This document shows, piece after piece, positions 1 through 8,620 of a DNA stretch of 64,000 nt. Source of the stretch: Jeotgalicoccus psychrophilus DSM 19085. Lineage in GTDB: Bacteria; Bacillota; Bacilli; Staphylococcales; Salinicoccaceae. The notes under the pieces are model-generated. The model did no database searches and had not been told where the DNA came from. It was given only the letters and a program-made list of their open reading frames with translations. Location of the stretch: NCBI RefSeq assembly GCF_000425845.1, contig NZ_AUEF01000007.1, positions 62,001-126,000 of the forward strand, read 5' to 3'. Position 1 is the stretch's first letter. Each line of letters begins with the position of its first letter. The position numbers were made by a program, and so were the translations under genes.

Positions 1-780
1 TGCCAGTGACACAAGCCAGACTTTATAAATGCCTTTTAAGAATTGAACGGGAGTCATTCCCGTATAAATCCAAACTGGAATCAGCATTACTATGATAAAT
101 GCTATAATACATGCGGCATACGCGGTAACGATATAAAGACCGAGAGCTGAGAATATACCTGCACCATACTCTGCAATGGCGAATGCCATTAAGGAAATGA
201 TTCCAATCGGTGTCAATTCCATAATGTAATTCAATACTTTAAATATGACTGTTGACAGGCTGTTAATGAAGTTTTTAACAGGTTCTGCTTCTTTACCAAC
301 TGCAACAATAGCTATGGAAAAAATAACAGTAAAAATAATTGTTGCGAGTATATCTCCTTCAGTCAGTGCCATAAACAAGTTGTCAGGAATAATATTCATA
401 AAGAAATCTTCTACCGACGGGGAAGTAATCTCTCCGTCATATCCTGCAGAATCGATATTAATATGGTTCCCGGGTCTGACGAGATATGAAATTAATAACC
501 CGATACCGGCGGTTGCAATAAACATCAATATAAATACTGATACACTTTTAACGCCTATGCGTCCAAGATCCTTACCGCTTCCGATATTAATAATACCGGT
601 GGATACTGCGACGAATATAATAGGAATAATCATTGCCTGAATTATATTAAGGTAAATATCACCAATAAATTTTATCTGAATAGAAAAATCGGGGAGAAAT
701 ATACCAAGCAGAATACCAAGAGCAAAACCAATCGCAATTCTTGTAAATAAATGTTTCTTACCTGTCAGTATGTTTTTCAT
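1..780 (-). CDS. Dicarboxylate/amino acid:cation symporter, C-terminus cut by the window edge
   Basis: This minus-strand gene starts at position 780 behind a GGAGTGAT ribosome binding site and runs off the left edge, so only about 260 N-terminal residues are visible. The translation has several hydrophobic helices and the MELTPIGIISL stretch typical of the DAACS (SLC1-like) family, which import glutamate, aspartate, C4-dicarboxylates or cystine with Na+ or H+. Its first 23 bases overlap the end of pheA, so the two are probably co-transcribed. The substrate cannot be set because the C-terminal substrate-binding helices lie outside the window. Confidence 0.85.
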   Translation of the reverse strand, partial: MKNILTGKKHLFTRIAIGFALGILLGIFLPDFSIQIKFIGDIYLNIIQAMIIPIIFVAVSTGIINIGSGKDLGRIGVKSVSVFILMFIATAGIGLLISYLVRPGNHINIDSAGYDGEITSPSVEDFFMNIIPDNLFMALTEGDILATIIFTVIFSIAIVAVGKEAEPVKNFINSLSTVIFKVLNYIMELTPIGIISLMAFAIAEYGAGIFSALGLYIVTAYAACIIAFIIVMLIPVWIYTGMTPVQFLKGIYKVWLVSLA

Positions 781-1624
781 TCTGAATCACTCCTTCATAT
801 TCCGGGATTTGCCCTTTAGCATAGCTGCCTAATATATTTATATATGATGTTTCCTTTGTCAGCACTGCAAGTGCCGCATCGAAATTCTGCATATCCGTAT
901 CGTTTTCTATGTCGATAAAGAACCCGTAAGCGAAGGGTTTGTTTTGAATCGGACGGCTCATTAAATAGAGCAGGTTGATGTTATATGTTTTAAAGATATC
1001 CAGAATATCACTTAATGAACCGGTGCTGTGATCGGATTCTATATACAGCGATGTTTTTTCATGCAGAACTTTCTTGCTCAGTTCTTTCGTGAAGATTAAG
1101 AAGCGTGTCGTATTGAGCGGGTTATCGCTGATGTTCTCACGGATAATATGCATGCCGTACATTTCTGCCGCATGGCTGCCCGCGATGCTCGCAATCGTTT
1201 CGTCTTCTGATTCTTTCACCATATGTACGGCGCCGGCAGTATCGCTGAATTCTTTAACTTCAATATTCGGGTACCGGCTTAAATACGTGTAGCATTGTTC
1301 AAGTGCTTCCGGATGCGAGTAAACTTCTGTGACTTTATCGAGTGGAATCGGATTTTTGGAAATGAGTGCGTGGTCAATCTTTACATACACTTCTTTAACG
1401 GCTTTAACATCTAAATATTTCATCAGATCAATTGTTCTCGTAATCGGCCCGCTTGTCGAGTTTTCAACCGGCAGTGCAATGTAGTCCACTTCGTCATTAA
1501 GCAGTGCTTCAACCAGCAGTTTAAACGTCATATAACCCTCAGTTGTATATTCTTCATCGCCGGCGTAAGATGCGCATGCGAGCGTGCTGTAACTGCCTTC
1601 TACTCCCTGATAACCAATTTTCAT
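758..1624 (-). CDS. pheA: Prephenate dehydratase
   Basis: A 288-residue monofunctional prephenate dehydratase, converting prephenate to phenylpyruvate for phenylalanine synthesis. The catalytic domain fills about the first 180 residues, with the ENSTSGPI segment and the NTTRF motif carrying the catalytic threonine. A C-terminal ACT domain (about 195-270) contains GSLSDIL and a MSRP stretch corresponding to the family ESRP motif, so Phe feedback inhibition is likely, though the Glu of ESRP is Met here. The ATG at 1624 is chosen because AAGGAG lies eight bases upstream; a GTG nine bases earlier is less well placed. Transcription appears controlled by the leader peptide and attenuator at 1710-1873. 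Confidence 0.93.
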   Translation of the reverse strand: MKIGYQGVEGSYSTLACASYAGDEEYTTEGYMTFKLLVEALLNDEVDYIALPVENSTSGPITRTIDLMKYLDVKAVKEVYVKIDHALISKNPIPLDKVTEVYSHPEALEQCYTYLSRYPNIEVKEFSDTAGAVHMVKESEDETIASIAGSHAAEMYGMHIIRENISDNPLNTTRFLIFTKELSKKVLHEKTSLYIESDHSTGSLSDILDIFKTYNINLLYLMSRPIQNKPFAYGFFIDIENDTDMQNFDAALAVLTKETSYINILGSYAKGQIPEYEGVIQNEKHTDR

Positions 1625-1709
1625 TTGAAACACTCCTTATTTTTAGTAGATAAAAAAGCCTCTTGAATTCTGTGTACAGAAATCCAACCGGCCTGGTGAA
1701 AGTACATAT

Positions 1710-1747
1710 AAAAAATACCAGCCAATTAGATTTTGCTAATGGCTGGT
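1710..1747 (-). terminator. Intrinsic terminator of the pheA leader (attenuator)
   Basis: On the minus strand the arms ACCAGCCATTAG and CTAATTGGCTGGT form a strong stem (one bulged base) followed by a T-rich run. It lies after the leader peptide and about 85 bases before the pheA start, where it can only stop transcription of the leader. The left arm shares CAGCCAT with an upstream ATGGCTG (around 1766-1773), which could form a competing antiterminator. Confidence 0.75.
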
Positions 1748-1813
1748 TTCTGCATCATTAATTCAGCCATCATAGATTTAGGTCCCGCCTATATCCACGA
1801 TGGAATACAGACG

Positions 1814-1873
1814 CTATCTAAAATAGCTGAAAAACAATTTATTTAATTGTGATGTTTTTGTCTTGGACAACAT
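1814..1873 (-). CDS. Candidate Phe leader peptide of pheA (19 residues)
   Basis: This short frame encodes MLSKTKTSQLNKLFFSYFR followed by TAG. It starts with ATG five bases after a GAGAGTGA ribosome binding site and follows an apparent promoter. The C-terminal end carries three Phe codons and one Tyr codon within five positions, as expected of a control region sensing charged tRNA-Phe. The stop codon is followed by a hairpin (CCATC around 1798-1802 pairing with GATGG around 1768-1772) and then by the terminator. The architecture matches known amino-acid leader peptides such as E. coli pheL, but I know of no described example for pheA in this family, so the role is inferred. Confidence 0.6.
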   Translation of the reverse strand: MLSKTKTSQLNKLFFSYFR

Positions 1874-1914
1874 AAAAATCACTCTCGTCAATTAAAGTTT
1901 TAATAATGTTAATT

Positions 1915-1943
1915 AGTCTAACAATTAAGAATTATTTTGTCAA
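1915..1943 (-). promoter_or_regulatory. Promoter of the pheA leader
   Basis: On the minus strand TTGACA (1938-1943) is followed by a 17-base spacer and TAGACT (1915-1920) with an upstream TG as in extended -10 elements. Transcription would begin near 1907, about 35 bases before the leader peptide ATG. The -35 box touches the stop codon of the upstream ABC transporter gene. Confidence 0.7.
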
Positions 1944-1944
1944 T

Positions 1945-3663
1945 TTATATTTGGCTGAACTGTGCTTGATGAAGTCCTTTGTATACTCCGTTATCAAGTG
2001 ACAGCAGTTCGTCATGCGTGCCGCTTTCGGCGATACCGTCGGTTGTGACCACCATAATGCGGTCTGCATTTTTAATCGTTGCCAGCCGGTGGGCGATAAC
2101 AAGTGTTGTCCGTCCTTCAGCCAGACGGTTCAAAGCATCTTGAATATACATTTCAGTTGCCGTATCAAGTGCACTCGTTGCTTCGTCGAGCACTAATATC
2201 GGCGGATTTTTTAAGAACATACGTGCAATTGCAATACGCTGCTTTTGTCCTCCCGACAGTTTCACGCCGCGTTCTCCGACAATTGTTTCAAGACCGTCCC
2301 TGTAACTGTCAACAAGATCTTTCAGCTGCGCTTTTTCAAGTGCATCGTAAACTTCTTCGTCTGTTGCTTCAGGCTTGCCGTAAGCAACGTTTTCTTTTAA
2401 TGTACCGGCAAATAAAAATACGTCCTGCTGCACAGTCCCGATATTTTCACGAAGTGAAGATAATGTTAAATCTCTGATATCAGTTCCATCGATAGAAATG
2501 CTGCCCTCCGAGACATCATAAAAGCGGGGAAGGAGTGAGCATAACGTCGTTTTTCCGGCACCTGAAGGGCCGACGAAAGCAATCGTTTCACCTGGTGTAA
2601 TATTAAAGGAAATATCAGTCAGTACATTTTTCTCTTCATATTTGAAAGTCACATTATTGTATTGGATATTACCTTTTACATTTGTTAATGCATGTGCATT
2701 TTCTTTTTCTTTAACATCCTGCTGTACCGCCATCGTATCGAGAAAATGTTTAAATCCTGCAATACCATTGGGATACAGTTCAATCACGGCGTTAATTTTT
2801 TCAAGCGGTTTAAACAGTACGTTTGAAATTAAAATAAAGGCAGCGAACTCACCGTATGTCAGTTCCCCCTGCATTACATAATACGCACCGGCTATAAGAA
2901 TAAACACCGTGACTAAGCGCATCAGCATATAAGTGCTGGACGTATTAAAAGACATAATCTTATACGCTTTTAATTTTGTTGCCCTGAAACGGTCGTTGAT
3001 TTTTTTAAACTCTTCAAGTTCCTGATCTTCATTCGCAAAAGCCTGAACTAAACGGATGCCGCCGATTTTATCTCCGATTAAATGATTGAACTCGGATACA
3101 CGGCCAAACAATTCCCGGAAAGCGACAGTCATTTTTTTGTTGAAGTAAATTGCGATAACTAAAATTAACGGCACGATAATAAATGAAATGATCGCGAGTT
3201 CAGGATGTATGTAATACATAATTCCGAATGCACCGAGCAGTGTCATAATCGCAATAAATAAATCCTCGGGACCGTGGTGGGCCATTTCACCGATGTTCAT
3301 CAGATCATTCGTCAGACGCGTTAACAGTTTTCCTGTTTTCGTGTTATCAAAAAATCTGAATGATAACTTTTGTATATGTCCGTACAGATCGTTCCGGATA
3401 TCCCGTTCGATGTTTGTACCGAGCATATGCCCCCAGTATGTTACGATAAACTGCATAAATGTATTAAACAGATAAATAAACACCAGTCCCATAGCAGCGA
3501 TTAATATCCATTTCCAGTTGTTGGTCGGCAGCAGTTCATCTATGAACAAGCTGACAATTACAGGGAACGCGAGTTCCAGGAGACCAACGATAACAGCAGA
3601 CAGAAAATCGACAGTAAATAAGAATTTATAAGGTGCGTAATAAGATAAAAATTTCTTCACCAT
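1945..3663 (-). CDS. ABC exporter, fused membrane and ATPase domains (MDR type)
   Basis: A 572-residue half-transporter of the MsbA/Sav1866 type that would act as a dimer in the membrane to export drugs, lipids or peptides. Six helices lie in residues 1-300. The nucleotide-binding domain follows, with Walker A GPSGAGKTT at about 365, signature LSGGQKQR at 469, Walker B ILVLDEA at 489 and the H-loop histidine near 525, all intact. The start at 3663 (MVKKF) is preferred over an ATG ten codons upstream because AAAAGGATGGGG sits just before it. It is not paired with a second half-transporter, so a homodimer is likely. The substrate is unknown. Confidence 0.9.
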   Translation of the reverse strand: MVKKFLSYYAPYKFLFTVDFLSAVIVGLLELAFPVIVSLFIDELLPTNNWKWILIAAMGLVFIYLFNTFMQFIVTYWGHMLGTNIERDIRNDLYGHIQKLSFRFFDNTKTGKLLTRLTNDLMNIGEMAHHGPEDLFIAIMTLLGAFGIMYYIHPELAIISFIIVPLILVIAIYFNKKMTVAFRELFGRVSEFNHLIGDKIGGIRLVQAFANEDQELEEFKKINDRFRATKLKAYKIMSFNTSSTYMLMRLVTVFILIAGAYYVMQGELTYGEFAAFILISNVLFKPLEKINAVIELYPNGIAGFKHFLDTMAVQQDVKEKENAHALTNVKGNIQYNNVTFKYEEKNVLTDISFNITPGETIAFVGPSGAGKTTLCSLLPRFYDVSEGSISIDGTDIRDLTLSSLRENIGTVQQDVFLFAGTLKENVAYGKPEATDEEVYDALEKAQLKDLVDSYRDGLETIVGERGVKLSGGQKQRIAIARMFLKNPPILVLDEATSALDTATEMYIQDALNRLAEGRTTLVIAHRLATIKNADRIMVVTTDGIAESGTHDELLSLDNGVYKGLHQAQFSQI

Positions 3664-3823
3664 GCCCCATCCTTTTTTGTATAATATAAGCATTTAGATT
3701 ATACCACTATTAAATTTTTTAAAGGTTGAGATTACCCGGTATGTTGTTTATAAAAAATTAACTTATTGTCTGAATTGGTGTAAAATCAAGGGTACATAAT
3801 AAACAGATTTGAGGAACTCATAT

Positions 3824-4882
3824 ATGAACAGAATAAACGTTGGTATTATATACGGCGGTAAATCGACAGAACATGAAGTATCAATACGTTCTGCAAAAAG
3901 CGTATTTGAAGCGCTTAATAAAGAAAAATATAATATCAAACTGATTAATATTACTAAAGCGGGCGAATGGCTCCTCGCAAACAATAATGAAGGAATAACA
4001 ACGCTTGATAATGCAAACAGCAAAAAAATATCAGTGATGCCGTCAAACGGTCTGATGGCTGACGGTGAAATTATTGACATTGATGCGGTATTGCCGATCC
4101 TGCATGGTACTGCAGGAGAAGACGGCAGTATACAGGGACTGCTTGAACTGGCTGAAATTCCTTATGCAGGATGCAATGTCCGCAGTTCAGCGGTATGCAT
4201 GGATAAGGACATGACGAAGCGGCTCCTTGAGCTTAAAGGAATAGGCGTCGCACCTTCAATCGTGCTCAGCTACTATGAAAAAGATGGACAAACATATGAG
4301 GATGCCAAAGAGAAACTGGGCGTGCCGATGTTTATCAAACCGGTCAATCAGGGCTCATCTGTAGGCGTATCGAAAGTTTCAGATGAAGCAACATTTTATG
4401 AAGCACTGGATTCAGCATTTTCATTCGATACGAAAGTGATGATTGAAAGCGGCATAGAAGGCCGTGAGATTGAAGTATCCGTTCTCGGTAACGAAGAGCT
4501 GTTCGTCTCAGTGCCGGGGGAAATTGTCTCGCAGACCGACTTTTATTCATACAGTTCAAAATATCTGGATGAAAGCGGCGCACTTTTAAATATTCCGGCG
4601 AAACTGGAAGAAGAGACGACGAAAAAAATACAGCAGATTGCACATGATACGTTTAAAGTGCTCGATTGTGAAGGAATGGCGAGAGTAGATGTATTTTTAA
4701 CGCCTGACGGTAAAATTATCGTTAATGAAGTCAATACACTGCCCGGCTTTACAAGCATCAGCATGTATCCTAAATTACTCGAAGCTTCAGGTATTCCTTA
4801 CAATGAAACACTCGACCGACTGATTGAATTAAGCCTTGAAAGATATGAACGTTCTGAAAGATTGAAAACAGATATTTTTTAA
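3824..4882 (+). CDS. ddl: D-alanine--D-alanine ligase
   Basis: A 352-residue ATP-grasp enzyme that joins two D-alanines in the cytoplasm for peptidoglycan precursor synthesis. The N-terminal KSTEHEVSIRSA motif, HGTAGEDGSIQG and the C-terminal VNEVNTLPGFT metal-binding and product-binding segment are all present, and length is normal for the family. The start at 3824 follows GAGGA; an upstream in-frame TTG at 3809 is unlikely. It is followed at 14 bases by an acetyltransferase and then pepT, probably one transcript ending at the terminator near 6650. In staphylococci ddl often neighbours murF, which is not seen here. Confidence 0.95.
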   Translation: MNRINVGIIYGGKSTEHEVSIRSAKSVFEALNKEKYNIKLINITKAGEWLLANNNEGITTLDNANSKKISVMPSNGLMADGEIIDIDAVLPILHGTAGEDGSIQGLLELAEIPYAGCNVRSSAVCMDKDMTKRLLELKGIGVAPSIVLSYYEKDGQTYEDAKEKLGVPMFIKPVNQGSSVGVSKVSDEATFYEALDSAFSFDTKVMIESGIEGREIEVSVLGNEELFVSVPGEIVSQTDFYSYSSKYLDESGALLNIPAKLEEETTKKIQQIAHDTFKVLDCEGMARVDVFLTPDGKIIVNEVNTLPGFTSISMYPKLLEASGIPYNETLDRLIELSLERYERSERLKTDIF

Positions 4883-4896
4883 AAGGGGACATATTT

Positions 4897-5403
4897 ATGA
4901 TGATCCGTTTAGCAGCACCAAGAGACGCACGGGGTATCGCACAAGTTCAGGTTGAAAGCTGGAATACTACGTATCCCGGCATTGTGCCTAAAAGTTATCT
5001 CGACAGTCTGGATGTAAAAAAGAGAGAGGAAATTTGGAAGCAGGCAGCGGTAAACCAGCCGCTCTATGTTGCCGAGCTCGACGGAGAAATTGTCGGCTTC
5101 GCTATCGGCGGAGAAAACAGAGATAAGGATACATATCCGGAATTCGACGGAGAACTGTATGCGATATATTCTTACGAACATGTTCATGGCAAAGGCGTAG
5201 GACGTGCCCTGTTTGAAAATGCTGTAAGAAATTTAGCGGAACGCGGTTATAAAAAAATGGTTATTGCCGTGCTGTCGGAAAATCCGACGGTGAATTTTTA
5301 TAAACATATGGGCGGTTATTATCTCGGAGAAGAAACGATTACCATCGACGGAGTATCTATACAGGAATCATTTTACGGTTATGATGATATTACTAAGATA
5401 TAA
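4897..5403 (+). CDS. GNAT family N-acetyltransferase
   Basis: A 168-residue single-domain GNAT protein. The IRLAAPRDARGIAQVQVESW beginning, the acetyl-CoA-binding VHGKGVGRALFE segment (about residues 100-110) and the NPTVNFYKHMGGY motif are typical. The substrate is unknown; relatives modify small molecules, drugs or protein N-termini. It lies between ddl and pepT in the same direction with AAAAGGGG ahead of its ATG, suggesting co-transcription. Confidence 0.88.
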   Translation: MMIRLAAPRDARGIAQVQVESWNTTYPGIVPKSYLDSLDVKKREEIWKQAAVNQPLYVAELDGEIVGFAIGGENRDKDTYPEFDGELYAIYSYEHVHGKGVGRALFENAVRNLAERGYKKMVIAVLSENPTVNFYKHMGGYYLGEETITIDGVSIQESFYGYDDITKI

Positions 5404-5421
5404 ACATAGGGGATGAAACTA

Positions 5422-6642
5422 ATGAAAGAAGAATTAATTGAACGTTTATCAAGATATGCAAAAATCGATACACAGTCGGACGCATCGAGTGAAACAGTGC
5501 CGTCGACGGACAAACAGTGGAATCTCTTAAAAGAACTGGAGACGGAACTGAATGCAATCGGCATGAGTGATGTTAACTTAGACGATAAAGGTTATCTGTT
5601 CGCAGCTCTGCCTGCAAATACTGAAGGTAAAAAGACAATTGGATTTTTAGCTCACGTTGATACTGCAACTGATTTTACAGGAACAAATGTTAAGCCGCAG
5701 CTCGTAAAATACGAAGGCGGCAGCATTACGCTTAACGACGCACTGGATATTGTACTGTCACCGGAACAGTTCCCGAATTTAAATAATTACAAGGGCCACA
5801 CACTGATGACGACTGACGGTACCACATTGCTTGGTGCAGATAATAAAGCAGGTGTCGCAGAAATAGTAACAGCTGTAGAATATTTAATTAATCATCCAGA
5901 AATAAAACACGGTACAGTAAAAGTAGGATTTACACCAGATGAAGAAATCGGTCGGGGCCCGCATGACTTCGACGTTGAAAAATTCGATGCTGACTTCGCC
6001 TACACAGTCGACGGCGGTCCTTTAGGTGAACTGCAGTATGAAAGCTTTAATGCTGCAGGCGCAACAGTGAAAGTGACAGGAAACAGTGTCCATCCCGGCA
6101 CAGCGAAAAATAAAATGGTGAATGCTGTCCGTATTGCAGCTGATATTATTACCGGTTTTGACGCGGACGACACACCTGAGAAGACAGCAGGCTATGAAGG
6201 GTTCAATCATATATCAAATTTCACAGGTGACGTGGAAACAGCAGAATTCAATATGATTATCCGTGACTTTGATACAGCATCATTTAAAGAACGTAAAGAA
6301 GCTGTAGAACAGAAAATTACTGACTTCCGGGATAAATATCCGGAAGCAGCAATAGAACTGGATATGGCCGACCAGTATTATAATATGAAAGAAATTATAG
6401 AAAAAGATATGACCATTGTAAATCTTGCTGAAGAAGCAATGAAATCATTGGAAATTGAACCGGTAATTCAACCAGTTCGCGGAGGAACAGACGGGTCGCA
6501 GCTGTCTTATAAAGGACTGCCGGCACCGAATATCTTTACAGGCGGAGAAAACTTTCATGGAAAATTTGAATTCGCTTCGATAGAGGATATGGAAAAATCG
6601 GCAAAGACAATTGTTAAAATCATTGAATTAAACGCAAAATAA
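5422..6642 (+). CDS. pepT: Tripeptide aminopeptidase PepT
   Basis: A 406-residue M20B zinc peptidase that removes the N-terminal residue from tripeptides in the cytosol. HVDTATD (His78, Asp80), [13 protein letters not shown] (catalytic Glu and metal ligand) and a PHDFDVE segment are intact. The ATG at 5422 is preferred over the one at 5413, which lies inside the AGGGGATG ribosome binding site. It is the last gene of the ddl-acetyltransferase-pepT run. Confidence 0.95.
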   Translation: MKEELIERLSRYAKIDTQSDASSETVPSTDKQWNLLKELETELNAIGMSDVNLDDKGYLFAALPANTEGKKTIGFLAHVDTATDFTGTNVKPQLVKYEGGSITLNDALDIVLSPEQFPNLNNYKGHTLMTTDGTTLLGADNKAGVAEIVTAVEYLINHPEIKHGTVKVGFTPDEEIGRGPHDFDVEKFDADFAYTVDGGPLGELQYESFNAAGATVKVTGNSVHPGTAKNKMVNAVRIAADIITGFDADDTPEKTAGYEGFNHISNFTGDVETAEFNMIIRDFDTASFKERKEAVEQKITDFRDKYPEAAIELDMADQYYNMKEIIEKDMTIVNLAEEAMKSLEIEPVIQPVRGGTDGSQLSYKGLPAPNIFTGGENFHGKFEFASIEDMEKSAKTIVKIIELNAK

Positions 6643-6727
6643 AAAATGCCTTTGACTCCTAGGGGAATAGCATCAGCTTGAAACTACAGGTTCAAGCTGA
6701 TGCCCCAGGAAAGCAAAGGCATTTTTT
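6643..6727 (+). terminator. Large two-level terminator hairpin after pepT
   Basis: An outer stem TGCCTTTG (6647-6654) pairs with CAAAGGCA (6714-6721) and ends in a T-run. Nested inside is a perfect 13-base stem GCATCAGCTTGAA / TTCAAGCTGATGC (6670-6682, 6691-6703). The extra inner stem makes it longer than an ordinary terminator. Confidence 0.8.
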
Positions 6728-6754
6728 ATATCAAAAGATATTACTATTAGTGAT

Positions 6755-6790
6755 AAAAAATCGGCAGAGATTAATCTCTGCTGATTTTTT
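6755..6790. terminator. Bidirectional terminator at the end of the MFS exporter gene
   Basis: A nearly perfect stem with GGCAGAGATT and AATCTCTGCT arms is flanked by A-runs and T-runs on both sides. The stop codon of the minus-strand exporter gene falls inside the stem, and it backs up the pepT terminator on the other strand. Confidence 0.85.
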
Positions 6791-8252
6791 TCTTTTCGTC
6801 ATTTATCGGACGTGCTTTAGCAAGCGACTTACCGATTGTATCTGTGGCATTAGACTGTTTCAAAAAGAACGAAGCGATAAGCGCTAAGAATAAGAAGCTT
6901 GTGCCAACGAGGAATGATAAGTTAATACCTTCCAGTGTTGCCTGGTTAATCATTGCTTCTGTAGGATTATCCATTTTGTTTACAGTAATATTTGTATATG
7001 TCTGCATTACTGTAATCAGGAGTGCAATTCCGATCGAGCCGCTGACCTGATTCAGCATACTGTTCAGTGATGAACCATGCGGCGTCAAGTGAGCCGGCAG
7101 TGAGTTCATACCGTTAGTCATTACAGGTGTATTGACCATCGTCATACCAAGAGCGCGAATCATATAAATTGTTAACAGATACGAGAATGATGTATCTATT
7201 TCGAGACGGCTCAGGAAGAATGTTGTGACAACTGCCATAGTCAGTCCGGTAATTGCCATTACTTTCGGTCCGTACATATCAAACAGCTTACCTGATACAG
7301 GACTCATCAGTCCCATAATCAATGCCCCGGGAAGCATTAAAAGACCTGTATCCAGCGGGCTCAGCCCCTGAATGTCCTGCATGAAAATAGGAATTAAAAT
7401 CATTCCCGCAAATAATGCCATATTTGCGGCACCGATAATCAGTGAAGCAATTGTGTACATCCGGTATTTATATACTCTGAAGTCGAGCATCGGATGTTCC
7501 AGTTTGAACTGTCTCATGACATAAAGCGTAATAGCCGCAATACCCAAGAGCAGCGGAATTAACACGTTTGAGCTTGCCAGTCCATTCTCTCCTGCAGAAC
7601 TTAAACCGTAAAGTACTCCGCCGAATCCGATAGTGGACAGGATAATGGAAGTTATATCAATATGTGCTTCCCGTTTCTGCTGTATTTCAGGAAGTTTCCA
7701 AAATCCGACAGCGAGAACGATAATCAGAATAGGAATCATCATATAGAAAAGCATATGCCATGAATAGTTTTCAACGACAACACCGGATACAGTCGGTCCG
7801 ATTGCAGGTGCGAAGAACATCACTAAACTGAACAGTCCCATCGCGGTCCCGCGTTTATCAGGCGGGAAGCTGCTGATCATAATATTCATTAAAAGCGGCA
7901 TCAGCATTGCAGAACCTGATGCCTGAATCATACGGCCTAAAATCAGAACGATAAAAGTCGGTGAGATTCCGGCAACGATAGTACCGAGAAGAAACAGCGA
8001 CATGGCTGTTAGGAATAAAGTTCTGGCGCTGAATTTCTGCATCAAATATGCTGTGGTTGGTATGATAATACCGGAAACCAGCATATAGGATGTGGAAACC
8101 CATTGAACAGCTGAAGTGGAAATTCCAAAATCATTTTTGATTGCGGGAAGAGCGACATTTAAAAAAGTGTTCGATAAGAACGAGATGAAAGCACCGGATA
8201 ATAAAATAATTATTAATTTGTAATCCGGTTTTTTCTGAGATATTTCAGACAT
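6771..8252 (-). CDS. MFS multidrug exporter, DHA2 (14-helix) family
   Basis: A 493-residue proton-coupled exporter with about 14 predicted helices. The N-terminal NVALPAIKNDFGIS segment, the LGRMIQASGSAMLMPLL segment (motif C-like) and the RGTAMGLFS stretch are typical of the EmrB/QacA branch. Likely substrates are toxic cations, drugs or bile-salt-like compounds, but none can be assigned. No adjacent TetR-type regulator or EmrA-like adaptor is seen. A small membrane-protein gene lies upstream in the same direction (8325-8501). Confidence 0.9.
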   Translation of the reverse strand: MSEISQKKPDYKLIIILLSGAFISFLSNTFLNVALPAIKNDFGISTSAVQWVSTSYMLVSGIIIPTTAYLMQKFSARTLFLTAMSLFLLGTIVAGISPTFIVLILGRMIQASGSAMLMPLLMNIMISSFPPDKRGTAMGLFSLVMFFAPAIGPTVSGVVVENYSWHMLFYMMIPILIIVLAVGFWKLPEIQQKREAHIDITSIILSTIGFGGVLYGLSSAGENGLASSNVLIPLLLGIAAITLYVMRQFKLEHPMLDFRVYKYRMYTIASLIIGAANMALFAGMILIPIFMQDIQGLSPLDTGLLMLPGALIMGLMSPVSGKLFDMYGPKVMAITGLTMAVVTTFFLSRLEIDTSFSYLLTIYMIRALGMTMVNTPVMTNGMNSLPAHLTPHGSSLNSMLNQVSGSIGIALLITVMQTYTNITVNKMDNPTEAMINQATLEGINLSFLVGTSFLFLALIASFFLKQSNATDTIGKSLAKARPINDEKKKISRD

Positions 8253-8324
8253 TTATTTTCCCCTTTACCATAAAATCAATTTAACTATCATACCCCATAT
8301 TAAATAAAATTTCATTAAAAAGAT

Positions 8325-8501
8325 TTAACCTATGCGGTTATCAATCTGAATATAAATAAAGAAACCGATTGTAACTCCTAATAAGACTGAAATCGGCAAG
8401 GCATATGTGTCTGGTATTGATGGTAAGAAAGTTTCAATAACCCAGTGAATTCCTACAAAGCAAAGTGCCATAATAACGATAGAGCCTAAAACTCGGGTCA
8501 T
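8325..8501 (-). CDS. Small two-helix membrane protein (58 residues)
   Basis: A short frame with a near-perfect ribosome binding site (AAAAGGAGGAGAATT before the ATG). The product begins MTRVLGSIVIMALCFVGIHW and has two hydrophobic segments (about 4-24 and 33-52) separated by a short acidic loop, ending in IQIDNRIG. It resembles no family I recognise. It lies upstream of the DHA2 exporter with a 72-base gap, so co-transcription is possible. The excellent ribosome binding site and clean membrane topology make it likely to be real. Confidence 0.7.
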   Translation of the reverse strand: MTRVLGSIVIMALCFVGIHWVIETFLPSIPDTYALPISVLLGVTIGFFIYIQIDNRIG

Positions 8502-8547
8502 AATTCTCCTCCTTTTCGAAAATAACTGTATCTTTAAATCTTATCAA

Positions 8548-8593
8548 ACCTTAAGGTAGACATGTGAGTAAAATACCTTGATAATATAAGGTA
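8548..8593. promoter_or_regulatory. Repeated ACCTT/AAGGT inverted repeats between divergent genes
   Basis: A perfect 10-base palindrome ACCTTAAGGT (8548-8557) and a second dyad TACCTT-N8-AAGGTA (8574-8593) share the same half-site. They lie between the small membrane protein (minus) and the methyltransferase (plus) and overlap the likely -10 region of the latter. They are candidate operators for an unidentified regulator. Confidence 0.45.
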
Positions 8594-8620
8594 ATCAGTA
8601 TTAGTGGAGGGAAACTTATT

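Noticed and set aside
1640-1900. T-box or other known riboswitch upstream of pheA
   Set aside because: The T-box core (GGGTGGNACCGCG) is absent; a short GGCGGGACC only partly resembles it. The Phe-rich leader peptide explains the region better.
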